This document shows, in pieces, positions 35,057 through 43,610 of a stretch of 64,000 nucleotides of DNA. Below the pieces are notes generated by a model. It saw only the letters and a program-made list of their open reading frames with translations. It ran no database searches and was not told the DNA's origin. Within the stretch, counting starts at the first letter, position 1, and each line of letters opens with the position of its first letter. The DNA comes from Hephaestia caeni. GTDB taxonomy: Bacteria > Pseudomonadota > Alphaproteobacteria > Sphingomonadales > Sphingomonadaceae. Location of the stretch: contig NZ_QXDC01000002.1 in assembly GCF_003550065.1 (NCBI RefSeq), positions 496,001 to 560,000 of the forward strand, given 5' to 3'. The translations under genes and the position numbers were made by a program.

Positions 35057-35596
35057 ATGGAGAAGTCACCCGAATCTGGCACGTCGGCTGAGGACAACGA
35101 GGAGAATGACGAATTCCTCTGCGCCATTGCCGCTGAGTCCATAAACGACGCGATCGTGCTTTTGCGGGAATTGAACTCGGGACCATCGATCGCGATGCCG
35201 CATCTCGAGAACGCCCTGACTTTGCTGGCGACCGATGGGCACAGCGTCGCCGATTGTGCAGAATCGACAGGCGCGCCTGGCATTAAAAGCGCCGTCCCCG
35301 GAGCCGGGCTTTCGCCGATGGCCATTGATCTCATCGTGGAACGCCGCCTGCGCGAACTCGACGCAGATATGAAGCAATTCGCCCAGAAAAAGCAGATCCT
35401 TCAACCTCATATGCAATCCGAGGTTGTCACCCAAACACGGCAGCAGGCCATTGCGCTGATGATCGAGGCCCTTAGTCTTCTCGATAGTGTGCGAGATGAT
35501 GAGGCGACAGGTCATCTGCAATTGGCGCTCGACCGAGCGATCGGCCAACAGCCGGACATCTTGACCAGAAGGCGTCGCCAGCAAAAGCCTCATTAA
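35057..35596 (+). CDS. Hypothetical helical protein
   Basis: A 179-residue cytosolic protein with no recognised family. The N-terminal 20 residues are acidic and disordered-looking; residues 23-60 and 90-160 look helical with heptad-like spacing (DLIVERRLRELDADMKQFAQKKQIL, then TRQQAIALMIEALSLLDSV). AGGA lies 8 bases before the ATG. It is convergent with an AraC-type regulator gene 10 bases away. No signal peptide or membrane segment. Confidence 0.6.
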   Translation: MEKSPESGTSAEDNEENDEFLCAIAAESINDAIVLLRELNSGPSIAMPHLENALTLLATDGHSVADCAESTGAPGIKSAVPGAGLSPMAIDLIVERRLRELDADMKQFAQKKQILQPHMQSEVVTQTRQQAIALMIEALSLLDSVRDDEATGHLQLALDRAIGQQPDILTRRRRQQKPH

Positions 35597-35605
35597 AACT
35601 TCCAG

Positions 35606-36088
35606 TTAGTTCGGTTTGATCAGGTCTTCCACACAGACAGGTCCCGCCCTCAGTTTCTTGCGCCATCTTCCCGGGGTAATGCCGGTCAGGCGCCGGAATG
35701 CCTTCGTGTAATGGCTCTGATCCGAAAAGCCGCATTCTGCGGCAATCTCGCTCAACGTAAGCTTCTGGTCATGCAGTAGGGACGCAGAGCGTGTGATACG
35801 CTGGCGCAAGTGCCAGCCATAGGGCGGAATACCGACAGTGTTCTTGAACGCTTTCGTAAAGTACGCCGTCGACATTCCCAGCCCCTGGGCGATTTGCGCT
35901 ACCTCAAGAACACCGGTCATTTGGTCGAACATCAACTCCTGCGCTCGTTTCAGTTGCCACGGGGCCAGTTTCATCCCCTTGTGGTTTCGGCGGGTGTGAA
36001 TCATCTTGTTCAGCACTTGATCTACCGGCTGGCGGTCAGCATCATCGCTCAAACTACTCTTGCCTGCCGGCAAAGCGCCATGAACCAT
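35606..36088 (-). CDS. AraC-family regulator, DNA-binding domain only
   Basis: A 160-residue protein that is almost all AraC/XylS DNA-binding domain: first helix-turn-helix EVAQIAQGLGMSTAYFTKAFKNTVG, second LSEIAAECGFSDQSHYTKAFRRLTGITPGRWRK. The sensory domain of normal AraC proteins (about 170 residues) is absent; only a 45-residue N-terminus remains. ATG at 36088 has AGGAG at ideal spacing; an earlier ATG at 36094 abuts the ribosome-binding site. It is a paralogue of the gene at 36498-36953 and shares its leader ACAGGAGATG. Targets unknown. Confidence 0.82.
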   Translation of the reverse strand: MVHGALPAGKSSLSDDADRQPVDQVLNKMIHTRRNHKGMKLAPWQLKRAQELMFDQMTGVLEVAQIAQGLGMSTAYFTKAFKNTVGIPPYGWHLRQRITRSASLLHDQKLTLSEIAAECGFSDQSHYTKAFRRLTGITPGRWRKKLRAGPVCVEDLIKPN

Positions 36089-36497
36089 CAGCATCTCCTG
36101 TAAAAAAAGGATGGACGGGAATTCGGCAACTCAATCAGCCTCGATACGCGAGCGCCCCTCCTTGCCAGCAGCGATCGTCACGACGATTCCGAGCAACGCG
36201 TGCGCCAGCCTCTATTCAGTAGACACGTTGACACGCCCATTCTGGCAAAAGGAATTTCGGCATGTGCTCGCCTGAAGGACTGAGCGATCGCATCGATCCG
36301 ATGGCGCATGAAGTTGGCGCGCTCTGGGACCGGTATATGGTCAACTGATACAGCAGGGGCCGATCCACTGCCTCGCAGCCAGCAAGCCATGCGCGACCAG
36401 GCTCATTATCTGCCGCCATGAGCTATCGCTGCCCCAGTATCAACCTCGGAGGAAGTACCCCCGGCGTAAAATCCAGGGAACGATGAACGGCATAGCA
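36089..36497. other. Region between the two AraC-type genes
   Basis: About 410 bases. It should carry the promoter of the downstream AraC-type gene. Small minus-strand frames here (for example 36178-36390) have no family resemblance or ribosome-binding site and are not called. No terminator-like hairpin was seen. Confidence 0.35.
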
Positions 36498-36953
36498 TCA
36501 CATCTCATGGATGACCTTGACCGTCTGGCCGGCACGCGGCTGTAGGGAAGCTTCGCGGTGCCGACGGCGCCATTGAGTTGGGCTGATCCCGGTAATGTCC
36601 GAAAAGGATTTGGAGAAATGGCCTTGAGAGGAAAAGCCGCATGCGTTGGCAATCTCGGCCAGGGACCAGCGGGTTTCTGCAAGCAAATGGAGAGCATGGG
36701 CAATCTTGGCGTTCAAGAACCAACGATAGGGCGCAACACCGACGGAGTTGCGAAAGGCTTTTGAAAAATGCGTCACGGAAAGGTCGAGGTGCACCGCGAT
36801 GTCTGCGATCCGCATTCCGGTGGCGATTTGTTCCGCCATGCCCTTCTTGGCAAGTTTGACCTGCCAAGGCGCGAGGCGCGCAGCGCTGCTGGGAAGCGCC
36901 GCCCCGACATTGGAAACCGAAAGCACATCAAGGTCAATGCCTGTCTCGTCCAT
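36498..36953 (-). CDS. AraC-family regulator, DNA-binding domain only
   Basis: A 151-residue protein, again mainly AraC DNA-binding domain: MRIADIAVHLDLSVTHFSKAFRNSVGVAPYRWF and LAEIANACGFSSQGHFSKSFSDITGISPTQWRRRH. The start at 36953 has AGGAG six bases upstream; longer in-frame starts exist to 37115 but lack support. It shares layout and leader with the other AraC-type gene, so one arose from the other. Shared motif APW(Q) before the first helix (LAPWQVKLAKKGMAEQ versus LAPWQLKRAQELMFDQ). An AT-rich inverted repeat lies upstream at 37140-37165. Confidence 0.8.
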   Translation of the reverse strand: MDETGIDLDVLSVSNVGAALPSSAARLAPWQVKLAKKGMAEQIATGMRIADIAVHLDLSVTHFSKAFRNSVGVAPYRWFLNAKIAHALHLLAETRWSLAEIANACGFSSQGHFSKSFSDITGISPTQWRRRHREASLQPRAGQTVKVIHEM

Positions 36954-37139
36954 CGTCATCTCCTGTAGATGCAATGGGCGACCGATCTCCAAATCCATGC
37001 CCCGAGGCCTGGTTAGCCGGGCCTCATTTTCCAGCTTCAGCGGGCACAGTACGTGGAAATTTCGATCCGCACATGCTTCTATTATGAGAGACACTTCGGC
37101 GCCGAGAACTGGCAAGCGCAGGATGAAAATTAATATTTG

Positions 37140-37165
37140 TCGTTCAATATCAGTTTATTGAATGA
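37140..37165. promoter_or_regulatory. AT-rich inverted repeat upstream of AraC-type gene
   Basis: TTCAATA (37143-37149) and TATTGAA (37156-37162) form perfect arms around TCAGTT; TCG/TGA flanks extend the arms to ten with one mismatch. It sits about 190 bases upstream of the AraC-type start at 36953, in a locally AT-rich stretch (37125-37165) typical of a promoter. Confidence 0.4.
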
Positions 37166-37393
37166 TACTCCTGCCGCGCTATGGAAGAGGCGGATGTGCG
37201 GGAAACCTGCAAGCATGGGCTCCTTCCCACCAGAAGGGCGGCCCCTCTTCCCTAGCCCCCACGAGGCCGGCTGCCGCCATGCCATTCGCCTGAAAGGGCA
37301 TCCTGCCGGGGCATGCCCGGCACGTTATCAAAGTGCAAATTTTGGCGCAGCAACTTCTACCGCGAGTGAAGGGCAGCTCGTGTTCTCTTTGGC

Positions 37394-38020
37394 CTATAGC
37401 GCTGCGGAGGCCGCAGCCTGAGCCTGATTGCCGAGCTTTACGCCGCATTGGCCATAGTAGAGGTTCTTGAGGTCGAAGGTGACGGCGTCGTTGGCGCTGG
37501 TGAGAAACATGGTTGCAGTGGATTGGTTTGGAGCAATGCCGTCGATGACGACCAGTTTCACCGCGACCTCACTGATTGGCTTGGTCATTTCTACGCGCTG
37601 CGGCCAGAAATCGACGACGCGATCAAAGGCATGAGCTTCTGCGTCGCGCGCAATACCATCGGGATCTGCAACGATCCTGGTCTGAGGATCAACTGGCTCC
37701 GGTGGCGCGGTCGCTTCGGGTGGCGGTGCGGTGCGGACCGGCGTTTCGGGCAGGAACAGGCTGAACTTGTGGCGGCTGGAATAGGTGTATTCCGATGGAT
37801 CCTGCTCTCGCTGGGTATCGAAATTTGAAATCCTGCCGAGGCTGCAATCGAGCAATCGCGCCGGGATCATCTTGGACGCTTTGGCGTCGACACCCGTCGG
37901 GATTGTAGCCGGGACGACGGCTGACGCCGCACCAGACCCGACTTCCGGCGCTGACTGGAATGCATAAACGGATAGCCCGAGAGCGGACACGGCTGCGATT
38001 GCGCCCAGTTTAAGGATCAT
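37394..38020 (-). CDS. Secreted hypothetical protein
   Basis: A 208-residue protein starting with a signal peptide or single anchor (ILKLGAIAAVSALGLSVYAF). The mature part has a proline-rich linker (APPPEATAPPEPVDPQ, about 107-122) and a C-terminal beta-rich part ending CGVKLGNQAQAAASAAL. GGGAG lies 8 bases before ATG 38020. Two cysteines (in ARLLDCSLG and GQCGVK) could form a disulphide. No family recognised. Confidence 0.65.
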   Translation of the reverse strand: MILKLGAIAAVSALGLSVYAFQSAPEVGSGAASAVVPATIPTGVDAKASKMIPARLLDCSLGRISNFDTQREQDPSEYTYSSRHKFSLFLPETPVRTAPPPEATAPPEPVDPQTRIVADPDGIARDAEAHAFDRVVDFWPQRVEMTKPISEVAVKLVVIDGIAPNQSTATMFLTSANDAVTFDLKNLYYGQCGVKLGNQAQAAASAAL

Positions 38021-38361
38021 TTTCTTGCTCCCAAGGTCAGTTATGACGGAAGCGGCCGCTGTTCGCAGCCGGAATGGAGATAATTTTATGCCAGGATTGT
38101 GCAAATTTCATCGTTTTGTCGTCGCTTGATCCGCAATTCCGTGGAACATTACTCAAGGTCAATATCGTTAAATCTTTTCATATCCATGACATCATAAATA
38201 TAAATTCATCAATATATAGATTTGTATTTGAATCATATCTGTACAATTGGCATTATCGAAAGATAAAACCAAAAATTGTGAATCATTGATTCGCTTTTTA
38301 ATGTGAATTTATAATAACTCATTAATTATTATGTATAATTACTACGAAGGATGGACATGCC
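38021..38361. promoter_or_regulatory. AT-rich divergent intergenic region
   Basis: Bases 38150-38345 are strikingly AT-rich in this GC-rich window. A perfect inverted repeat TAATTATTATGTATAATTA (38323-38341) contains a consensus -10 hexamer TATAAT (38334-38339), 22 bases before the wall-hydrolase start. No good -35 was seen, suggesting an activator or a horizontally acquired promoter. It also serves the leftward gene at 38020. Confidence 0.5.
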
Positions 38362-39096
38362 GTGATCTGTAAGACCATCCGGATCGCCAATGCAAGGTCA
38401 CGAAATGTTGGATGTTGGCAACGAAGCTCAAGCACCAGCGCACAGTCGATCAGAACTATCATTGGTGCCATTGCCGGAGGGGCTGCACTTGTAAGCAGTA
38501 ACCCGATTCATGCCCAACTTCAGATTCCGCCATCGATGGAGGACTATTCCCGAGCATCGGAGTGTCTTACTCTCGCTGTAGCCTACGAAGCGGGCTACGA
38601 GAGTCTGGAAGGGAAGCAAGCGGTCGCAGAGGTGGTGCTGAATCGCCTGAGAAGCGGATCATTCCAAGGAACCGTTTGCGACGTTGTCTTTGAAGGATCG
38701 ACCCGCCGCACCGGATGCCAGTTCAGCTTTACGTGTGACGGCTCGCTAAGGCGCAGATTGCCTGAACGCGTCATGGCCGAAGCCAGACTGGTCGCCGAGG
38801 ACGCGCTGGCAAATCGCATACCTGCGCGTGCGCCCGGCGCGACACACTATCACGCCAACTATGTCAGCCCCTATTGGGCGCCGACGCTCACCCGTGTAAC
38901 CCAGATTGGGGCTCACATCTTCTATCATACGCCAGGAAAACCTGCCCCATATGGCCGCGTCAACCTCGTGGACGCGCCCCTTACCACGATGTCCTCGCGC
39001 AACTCGTCTCCGAATTCTCAAACGCCAAAGGCAGAACCCGCCGTTTTCGCCCCATGGGGACTCGGCCCGGATGCATTGGCGGGCCGTGAGCCTTAA
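38362..39096 (+). CDS. SleB-type cell wall hydrolase
   Basis: A 244-residue exported protein. GTG at 38362 is preceded by AAGGATGG. An extended signal peptide (about residues 1-51) ends NPIHAQ. The hydrolase_2 (SleB-like) domain follows: ASECLTLAVAYEAGYESLEGKQAVAEVVLNRLRSG with the catalytic glutamate in YEAG, GCQFSFTCDG, and ATHYHANYVSPYWA. Such enzymes cleave peptidoglycan glycan strands. The C-terminal 45 residues are low in conservation and serine/proline-rich. Confidence 0.82.
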   Translation: MICKTIRIANARSRNVGCWQRSSSTSAQSIRTIIGAIAGGAALVSSNPIHAQLQIPPSMEDYSRASECLTLAVAYEAGYESLEGKQAVAEVVLNRLRSGSFQGTVCDVVFEGSTRRTGCQFSFTCDGSLRRRLPERVMAEARLVAEDALANRIPARAPGATHYHANYVSPYWAPTLTRVTQIGAHIFYHTPGKPAPYGRVNLVDAPLTTMSSRNSSPNSQTPKAEPAVFAPWGLGPDALAGREP

Positions 39097-39300
39097 ATCT
39101 GTAGCTGAGCGGTCGTTTTGCGAGAAATGAGCTTTTGCAGCTATGTCGGCATTCAGGGCCACTACGGTAGTCCATAAAAATGGCTACACCTTCCGATGCC
39201 CCCCGATATCCTCCAACGGCGATGCAGTCGGGTGTCAACAGCACATCGGCGTTGCATTTGTCGGTATATTGCCGTACATAAATGCCGAAGGAGTATCGCT

Positions 39301-39591
39301 GTGGTCACCAATTCTCAGGAGCGCCGCTCGGAACGGCTTGAAGTGCGGGTGCCACCTTCATTGCATAACCGTGTGAGCCAGGCAGCCGCCCTACGTGGAC
39401 AGACGGTAGCAGCCTTCGTCACTGCAGCGGTTCAGGATGCCGCGCAGCGCGCCATGGACGATGCCGAGGTGACACGCCTCAACCGAGATGAGTTCGCCGA
39501 GGTGATGCGCGCAATCGATGGCGAGCGGGAACCCAATTCCGCGCTGGCCGCGGCGGTGGCCCGTCACCGTGCGATCACAGGTCATGTGTGA
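39301..39591 (+). CDS. DUF1778-type antitoxin (TacA-like)
   Basis: A 96-residue protein with an N-terminal ribbon-helix-helix-like region (RLEVRVPPSLHNRVSQAAALRGQTVAAFV) and a C-terminal acidic helix that would wrap the toxin (LNRDEFAEVMRAIDG). GTG at 39301 has AAGGAG seven bases upstream. Similar TCGGTAT/ATGCCGA arms at 39266-39295 lie just upstream and may be the operator. It should neutralise the acetyltransferase encoded next, and repress the operon. GTGA overlaps the toxin start. Confidence 0.85.
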   Translation: MVTNSQERRSERLEVRVPPSLHNRVSQAAALRGQTVAAFVTAAVQDAAQRAMDDAEVTRLNRDEFAEVMRAIDGEREPNSALAAAVARHRAITGHV

Positions 39592-40112
39592 GCAACGAGA
39601 TCAGAATCCAGATTGAGCGGTTATCTGGAGACCATGATCGAAGCATGTTCACCTGCGAGCAGCCCTCGCTCACCCACTATCTGCAGAAATTCGCAGGCCA
39701 GAACGAGCGCAGCGACATTGCCGCCTGTTTTGTGGCGGTCGAACCGGGCTCTACCAAAGTTCTCGGCTACTACACCATCTCAGCGCATGCCGTGCTGGAA
39801 AGTGAGTTATCATCTCGTCAGAAGAAAGGGCTACCCAGTTACGATCGGATTCCTGCCTTTCTGATCGGACGGCTCGCCCGGGACGTTTCGATGAAAGGCA
39901 AGAGGCTGGGCGAAGTTCTATTGGTCGATGCGATGGCGCGTCTCTGCGCGATCGAGGCCGCCGGGCGCATGATGGTTGTTGATCCTATCGATGACAACGC
40001 CAGCGCCTTTTACGGCCGCTATGGGTTTGAACCGCTTGGTCAATCGACGACGCGCTTGTTCCTATCGATGAAGGCAGCACGCAAGGCGTTTGGCGCGCCC
40101 AATGCGCCGTGA
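39588..40112 (+). CDS. GNAT toxin (TacT-like)
   Basis: A 174-residue GNAT-fold acetyltransferase. FTCEQPSLTHYLQKFAGQNER, YYTISAHAVL, PAFLIGRLARDVSMKGKRLGEVLLVDA (acetyl-CoA pyrophosphate loop region) and NASAFYGRYGFEPL are typical of TacT/AtaT-class toxins, which acetylate aminoacyl-tRNA and stall translation. The GTG start overlaps the antitoxin stop. Together they form a complete type II module with no other accessory gene. Confidence 0.87.
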   Translation: MSNEIRIQIERLSGDHDRSMFTCEQPSLTHYLQKFAGQNERSDIAACFVAVEPGSTKVLGYYTISAHAVLESELSSRQKKGLPSYDRIPAFLIGRLARDVSMKGKRLGEVLLVDAMARLCAIEAAGRMMVVDPIDDNASAFYGRYGFEPLGQSTTRLFLSMKAARKAFGAPNAP

Positions 40113-40180
40113 TCAGATCTCGCGCGCCTATCTGCTTGCAAAAGGCCCCTGATCAGTCGGCGGCAATAATGCCGTTTCAC

Positions 40181-41026
40181 TCAGTTTGACGCCCTGACAA
40201 GATAGGGGCGGTCTTTTCTGCCAGTGATTTCCACGACGACACGGCGCACGGCCCGGGCGCCGTTCGGTAGCTTGGCCTCGACAATGATCGTGAGCGGTCG
40301 GCCAGCAACGTCCGTGGCGTCGGAAAAGGCGAGCGCAGTCCGTTGTCCATCCCGTTCTCGTGCCCGGTCGATGGCGACTGGACTCCCGACCTGACCTCCC
40401 TTTTCCATAACCGCAAGGGCGCGCGGATCGGCGAATTTCGTATCGAAGGCTGCGCGCGCGGTATAGGCAGTGGCGATCGGGCGGATACGCTCGACGAGCT
40501 GCGTGTCAAATCCCCTAATGCTACCCAATTCCTCGATCGACGCGAGGAAGCCGTTGGCCGGGCGAATCCCCGCACGCTCATAATAGACGCTCTCGGCGCC
40601 GAATGGCCGCACCTCTTCATCGCCATCGGTCCAGTCGAGAAGCGAATCCCGTGCAATCAATAGGCGATCGCCCTGGAGTCCGACTTCTTCAAGGAGGCGG
40701 GTCGCCATGGCTTCATCCAACTGTCCGATCGGAACCTTTCCGCGTTCATCCTCGATTTTGACGCGGATGCGGGCGTCCCTGAAGGAGAAGCGCTGTTCCC
40801 GGCCATCGATCGGCCAGCGCTGGGTCGCATCGGTAGCGAGGAGATTGCTTAGGGTGCGCGCGACCCCAGCGTCAGCAGCCGCCCCCGCCTGGAGTTGATC
40901 ATGCTCGGCCGCGACGTCGTCGATCCCCATCCGTGTCGCGGAGAGAATTGTCAGGGCCATTGCCGCGAACACAGCGATGCTGGCGACGGCCGCGACCAGC
41001 GCATATCCTTCCTCACCCTGCTTCAC
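40181..41026 (-). CDS. gspK: T2SS minor pseudopilin GspK
   Basis: A 281-residue pseudopilin capping the T2SS pseudopilus tip. The prepilin-like N-terminus EEGYALVAAVASIAVF lacks Glu at position +5, as usual for GspK. The globular domain is large, with EDERGKVPIGQLDEAM and SLLDWTDGDEEVRPFGAESVYY. It overlaps gspD by 4 bases and is the last gene of the operon, whereas in most T2SS loci it follows gspJ. Confidence 0.88.
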   Translation of the reverse strand: MKQGEEGYALVAAVASIAVFAAMALTILSATRMGIDDVAAEHDQLQAGAAADAGVARTLSNLLATDATQRWPIDGREQRFSFRDARIRVKIEDERGKVPIGQLDEAMATRLLEEVGLQGDRLLIARDSLLDWTDGDEEVRPFGAESVYYERAGIRPANGFLASIEELGSIRGFDTQLVERIRPIATAYTARAAFDTKFADPRALAVMEKGGQVGSPVAIDRARERDGQRTALAFSDATDVAGRPLTIIVEAKLPNGARAVRRVVVEITGRKDRPYLVRASN

Positions 41027-43098
41027 GGGATGGTGCCATGCGTCCGAAACGGCTCGAGCGTCCGCAGTTTTCCTCGCAGTTCCTCGGTGACGGCGCGGCC
41101 ATCGTCCGGAGTTCGAATGACCTGAGGCTTCAGGAGAACGATGAGTTCGGTGCGGTTTTGACGATTGTCATGATTTCCGAAAAGACCTCCGAGCACGGGA
41201 ATTCGGGAAAGGATCGGAATGCCATTTTTCCCGATCGTTTGAGAATCCCGAAAGAGGCCGCCGAGCGCGATGACCTGTCCGTCCAAAACGGCGACGGAGG
41301 TTGAGATGCGGCGCGTGGAGATCGTGGGCGACGCTGCACCGGAGCTGCTGTTGGCAGCAGCGCTGTTGGGGTTGACGTCGCTCACTTCCTGCGAAACGTC
41401 GAGCAGGACCGTGTTTCCTGCATTGACGCGCGGCGTGACGCGAAGGATCACACCGGTGTCGCGATATTCGATCGCGTTGACGATAGGCGCATTGGGGTTT
41501 TCGACGCTGACAGCGCTGCCTGTCGATACCGGGACCTGGTCGCCGACTTGCAGCGCGGCGGTCTGGTTGTTGAGCGTGACAAGCTTGGGTGCTGAAACGA
41601 CGCGGACATTGGTGCGCTGTTCGAGCGCGTTAAGCGCGGCGCTGATGCTTCCGCCGGCGAGGAAATAGCTGAAGCCTGCCTGATTTGAGCCGGTGGGCAT
41701 CGATGTCCCGTCGGTGACGCGAAAATTGCTATCTCCCGTCGCCCAGTTCCACTGAACACCGTAGCGCAGGGTATCGGTCAGCGTAACTTCTGTGATCGCG
41801 GCCTCGATCATGACTTGTAACGGCGCAATGTCGAGTTTGCGGAGGGCATCCTCTATCAAGGCGTATTCGCGGGGCGTCCCATGCACGACGATCGCGTTGT
41901 TGACTTCGTCGGCCGTGATCTTGCCGCCGCTGCCGCCAGAAGAACCAGAGCGGTTGTCGCCCTCGCGCGCGCTTTCCCGCGAAGTGGAGGCGCCACCGGC
42001 GGATCCTTCAGTTCCTGCAGGACGCGGTGTCTGTGAGGAACCGCTTGCAGAACGGGTCCGGCCTTCATCGCTGCTCCCGAATGGGTCGGATTGATCCCCC
42101 TCCCCGCCGCTGCTGTTGCCGTACGCCTGGTTGAGTGTCCGGGCGAGATCGCGGGCACGGCCGTGAAGAACGCGGTACACGAAAATGCGCTTCTCCGCAT
42201 TTTCGCCCTCGCGATCGAGGATTTCGACCCAGCGACGGACATCCTCCAGATATTGACCGTTGGCGCTGACCGCGAGGATCCCGTTGATCCGTTCCATCGT
42301 GATGAGTCGGACCAAGCCGCGGGTGGGGGCATTTTCGGCGTTGATGAGTTTGTCGAGTTCGGGAACGATAAGGCGGGCGTCGGTGCGTTCCGGAACATAG
42401 AGCCCAAAGCTCATGTTCCGCAGCCAGTTGACGTCGAACTGCTTCAGCATATCCCGCGCGCTGCTGCGCTGGCCGGTCGTACCAGCGATCGTGATCCTGT
42501 TGCCTGCGGGGTCGATGTCCGCCACCACACCGGGGATCGCACTGTCGATGACCTTGCGGACTTCCTCGGCGTTGATGAACTGCAACGTGATTACTTCCGT
42601 TCCAAAGCCAATGGCATCGGGAGCGACAGGTGCCTTAGCCGCAGTCTCCGTTCGCACCGAAAAGCCATTGCCTATTGGGACCAGGGCGAGTTGGGCGGAT
42701 CGCAAGGCCGTCTCAAACAGACCGATGATCTCCGAGCGCGCCACAGATCCCGGCGTCACCAGTGAGACCTGCCCATTGACGGTGGCGTCGACCTCGATCG
42801 GGATGCCCGTCACTTGCTGCACGGACGAAGCGACAGCGCGGACGTCCGCCTGAGGCAGATTGAGGCTCACATTGCCGCCGCGGATAGGGCGTGGTGCCGC
42901 TGCGGAGCCTTGCTGAGGGATCGGTCCTTCGCCGTCAACAATCGTGGAGCGCACTTGGGGCGCCGCCCGTTCCGCCTCGGCGACGATGGCGGGTGGCGTG
43001 GGCATTTGGAGCGGCACCGGAGCCTGAGTCGCGGCGCAACCTCCGAGCGAGAGCGTTACCAGGGCGATCCCGGCAAGCAAATTTGGCTTGATGTTCAT
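41023..43098 (-). CDS. gspD: T2SS outer-membrane secretin GspD
   Basis: A 691-residue secretin forming the outer-membrane pore. A lipobox (LSLGGC) anchors it at about residue 21. N0-N3 ring domains follow (VSLNLPQADVRAVASSVQQVTG; LQFINAEEVRKVIDSAIPG; RIFVYRVLHGRARDLARTLNQ). A glycine/serine-rich low-complexity loop (about 340-400) lies inside N3. The secretin core carries VMIEAAITEVTLTDTLRYGVQW, VRVVSAPKLVTLNNQTA, and NRTELIVLLKPQVIRTP. Lipidation implies self-targeting or a pilotin outside this window. ATGA overlaps with both neighbours. Confidence 0.93.
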   Translation of the reverse strand: MNIKPNLLAGIALVTLSLGGCAATQAPVPLQMPTPPAIVAEAERAAPQVRSTIVDGEGPIPQQGSAAAPRPIRGGNVSLNLPQADVRAVASSVQQVTGIPIEVDATVNGQVSLVTPGSVARSEIIGLFETALRSAQLALVPIGNGFSVRTETAAKAPVAPDAIGFGTEVITLQFINAEEVRKVIDSAIPGVVADIDPAGNRITIAGTTGQRSSARDMLKQFDVNWLRNMSFGLYVPERTDARLIVPELDKLINAENAPTRGLVRLITMERINGILAVSANGQYLEDVRRWVEILDREGENAEKRIFVYRVLHGRARDLARTLNQAYGNSSGGEGDQSDPFGSSDEGRTRSASGSSQTPRPAGTEGSAGGASTSRESAREGDNRSGSSGGSGGKITADEVNNAIVVHGTPREYALIEDALRKLDIAPLQVMIEAAITEVTLTDTLRYGVQWNWATGDSNFRVTDGTSMPTGSNQAGFSYFLAGGSISAALNALEQRTNVRVVSAPKLVTLNNQTAALQVGDQVPVSTGSAVSVENPNAPIVNAIEYRDTGVILRVTPRVNAGNTVLLDVSQEVSDVNPNSAAANSSSGAASPTISTRRISTSVAVLDGQVIALGGLFRDSQTIGKNGIPILSRIPVLGGLFGNHDNRQNRTELIVLLKPQVIRTPDDGRAVTEELRGKLRTLEPFRTHGTIP

Positions 43099-43610
43099 CT
43101 TTGACTCCCATTCGCAGCCGCATTCGCCGGCAGGGGGGCTCCCGCGCCGAATGGGACAATGATCCTTTCTTCACCGCGTTCGAGCAGCACCGCGCCCTCG
43201 CGCACGGCGCGCAGACGCCAATCACCAATCCGCCCCCCCACAGCGATGCTTGTCGTTCGGCCGTCACCGCCTTGAACGACGGCATAAGTCGCGCGCCCGA
43301 TCCGGATGGAGCCGACGATCTTGCGATCGCCGATCTGGCTTGCGCCGCCGGACGCCGCACTTGCGGAGGGCGCGAAGACTGAACGAGCAACGATTGCCTG
43401 ACCGCCTACCGCACGTTCGGGCGTTGCATTGGATGAGCGGGAGGATCCCCCGCGGCCGACTGGGCCCGGGGGAGGCAGTTCGACATCGCCTGCGTCTGTT
43501 AGCTGAATCGCGACGGCTGCCGCGAGCAAGGCGCACAACAGCAGTGGTAGCCGTGCCGTCTTATCGAGCGGGGGCAGCGCGGATAGGAATCGCGATTTCA
43601 ATTTGAACAT
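43095..43610 (-). CDS. gspC: T2SS inner-membrane adaptor GspC
   Basis: A 171-residue protein: one membrane helix (LPLLLCALLAAAVAIQL, about 18-38), a proline/glycine linker and an HR-type domain (IVARSVFAPSASA, VGSIRIGRATYAVVQ, GGRIGDWRLRAVREGAVLLERG). No PDZ domain is present; the protein ends soon after the HR domain. ATG at 43610 overlaps gspM by 50 bases, unusually long for this operon; a later start is not obvious because the helix follows at once. Confidence 0.82.
   Translation of the reverse strand: MFKLKSRFLSALPPLDKTARLPLLLCALLAAAVAIQLTDAGDVELPPPGPVGRGGSSRSSNATPERAVGGQAIVARSVFAPSASAASGGASQIGDRKIVGSIRIGRATYAVVQGGDGRTTSIAVGGRIGDWRLRAVREGAVLLERGEERIIVPFGAGAPLPANAAANGSQR

Noticed and set aside
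36178..36390. Small minus-strand frame between the two AraC-type genes
   Set aside because: No ribosome-binding site, no motifs; likely chance.
37400..37416. GCTGCGG-AGG-CCGCAGC hairpin at the end of the secreted hypothetical gene
   Set aside because: It lies within the coding sequence (Ala-rich C-terminus) and no T-run follows, so it is not called a terminator.
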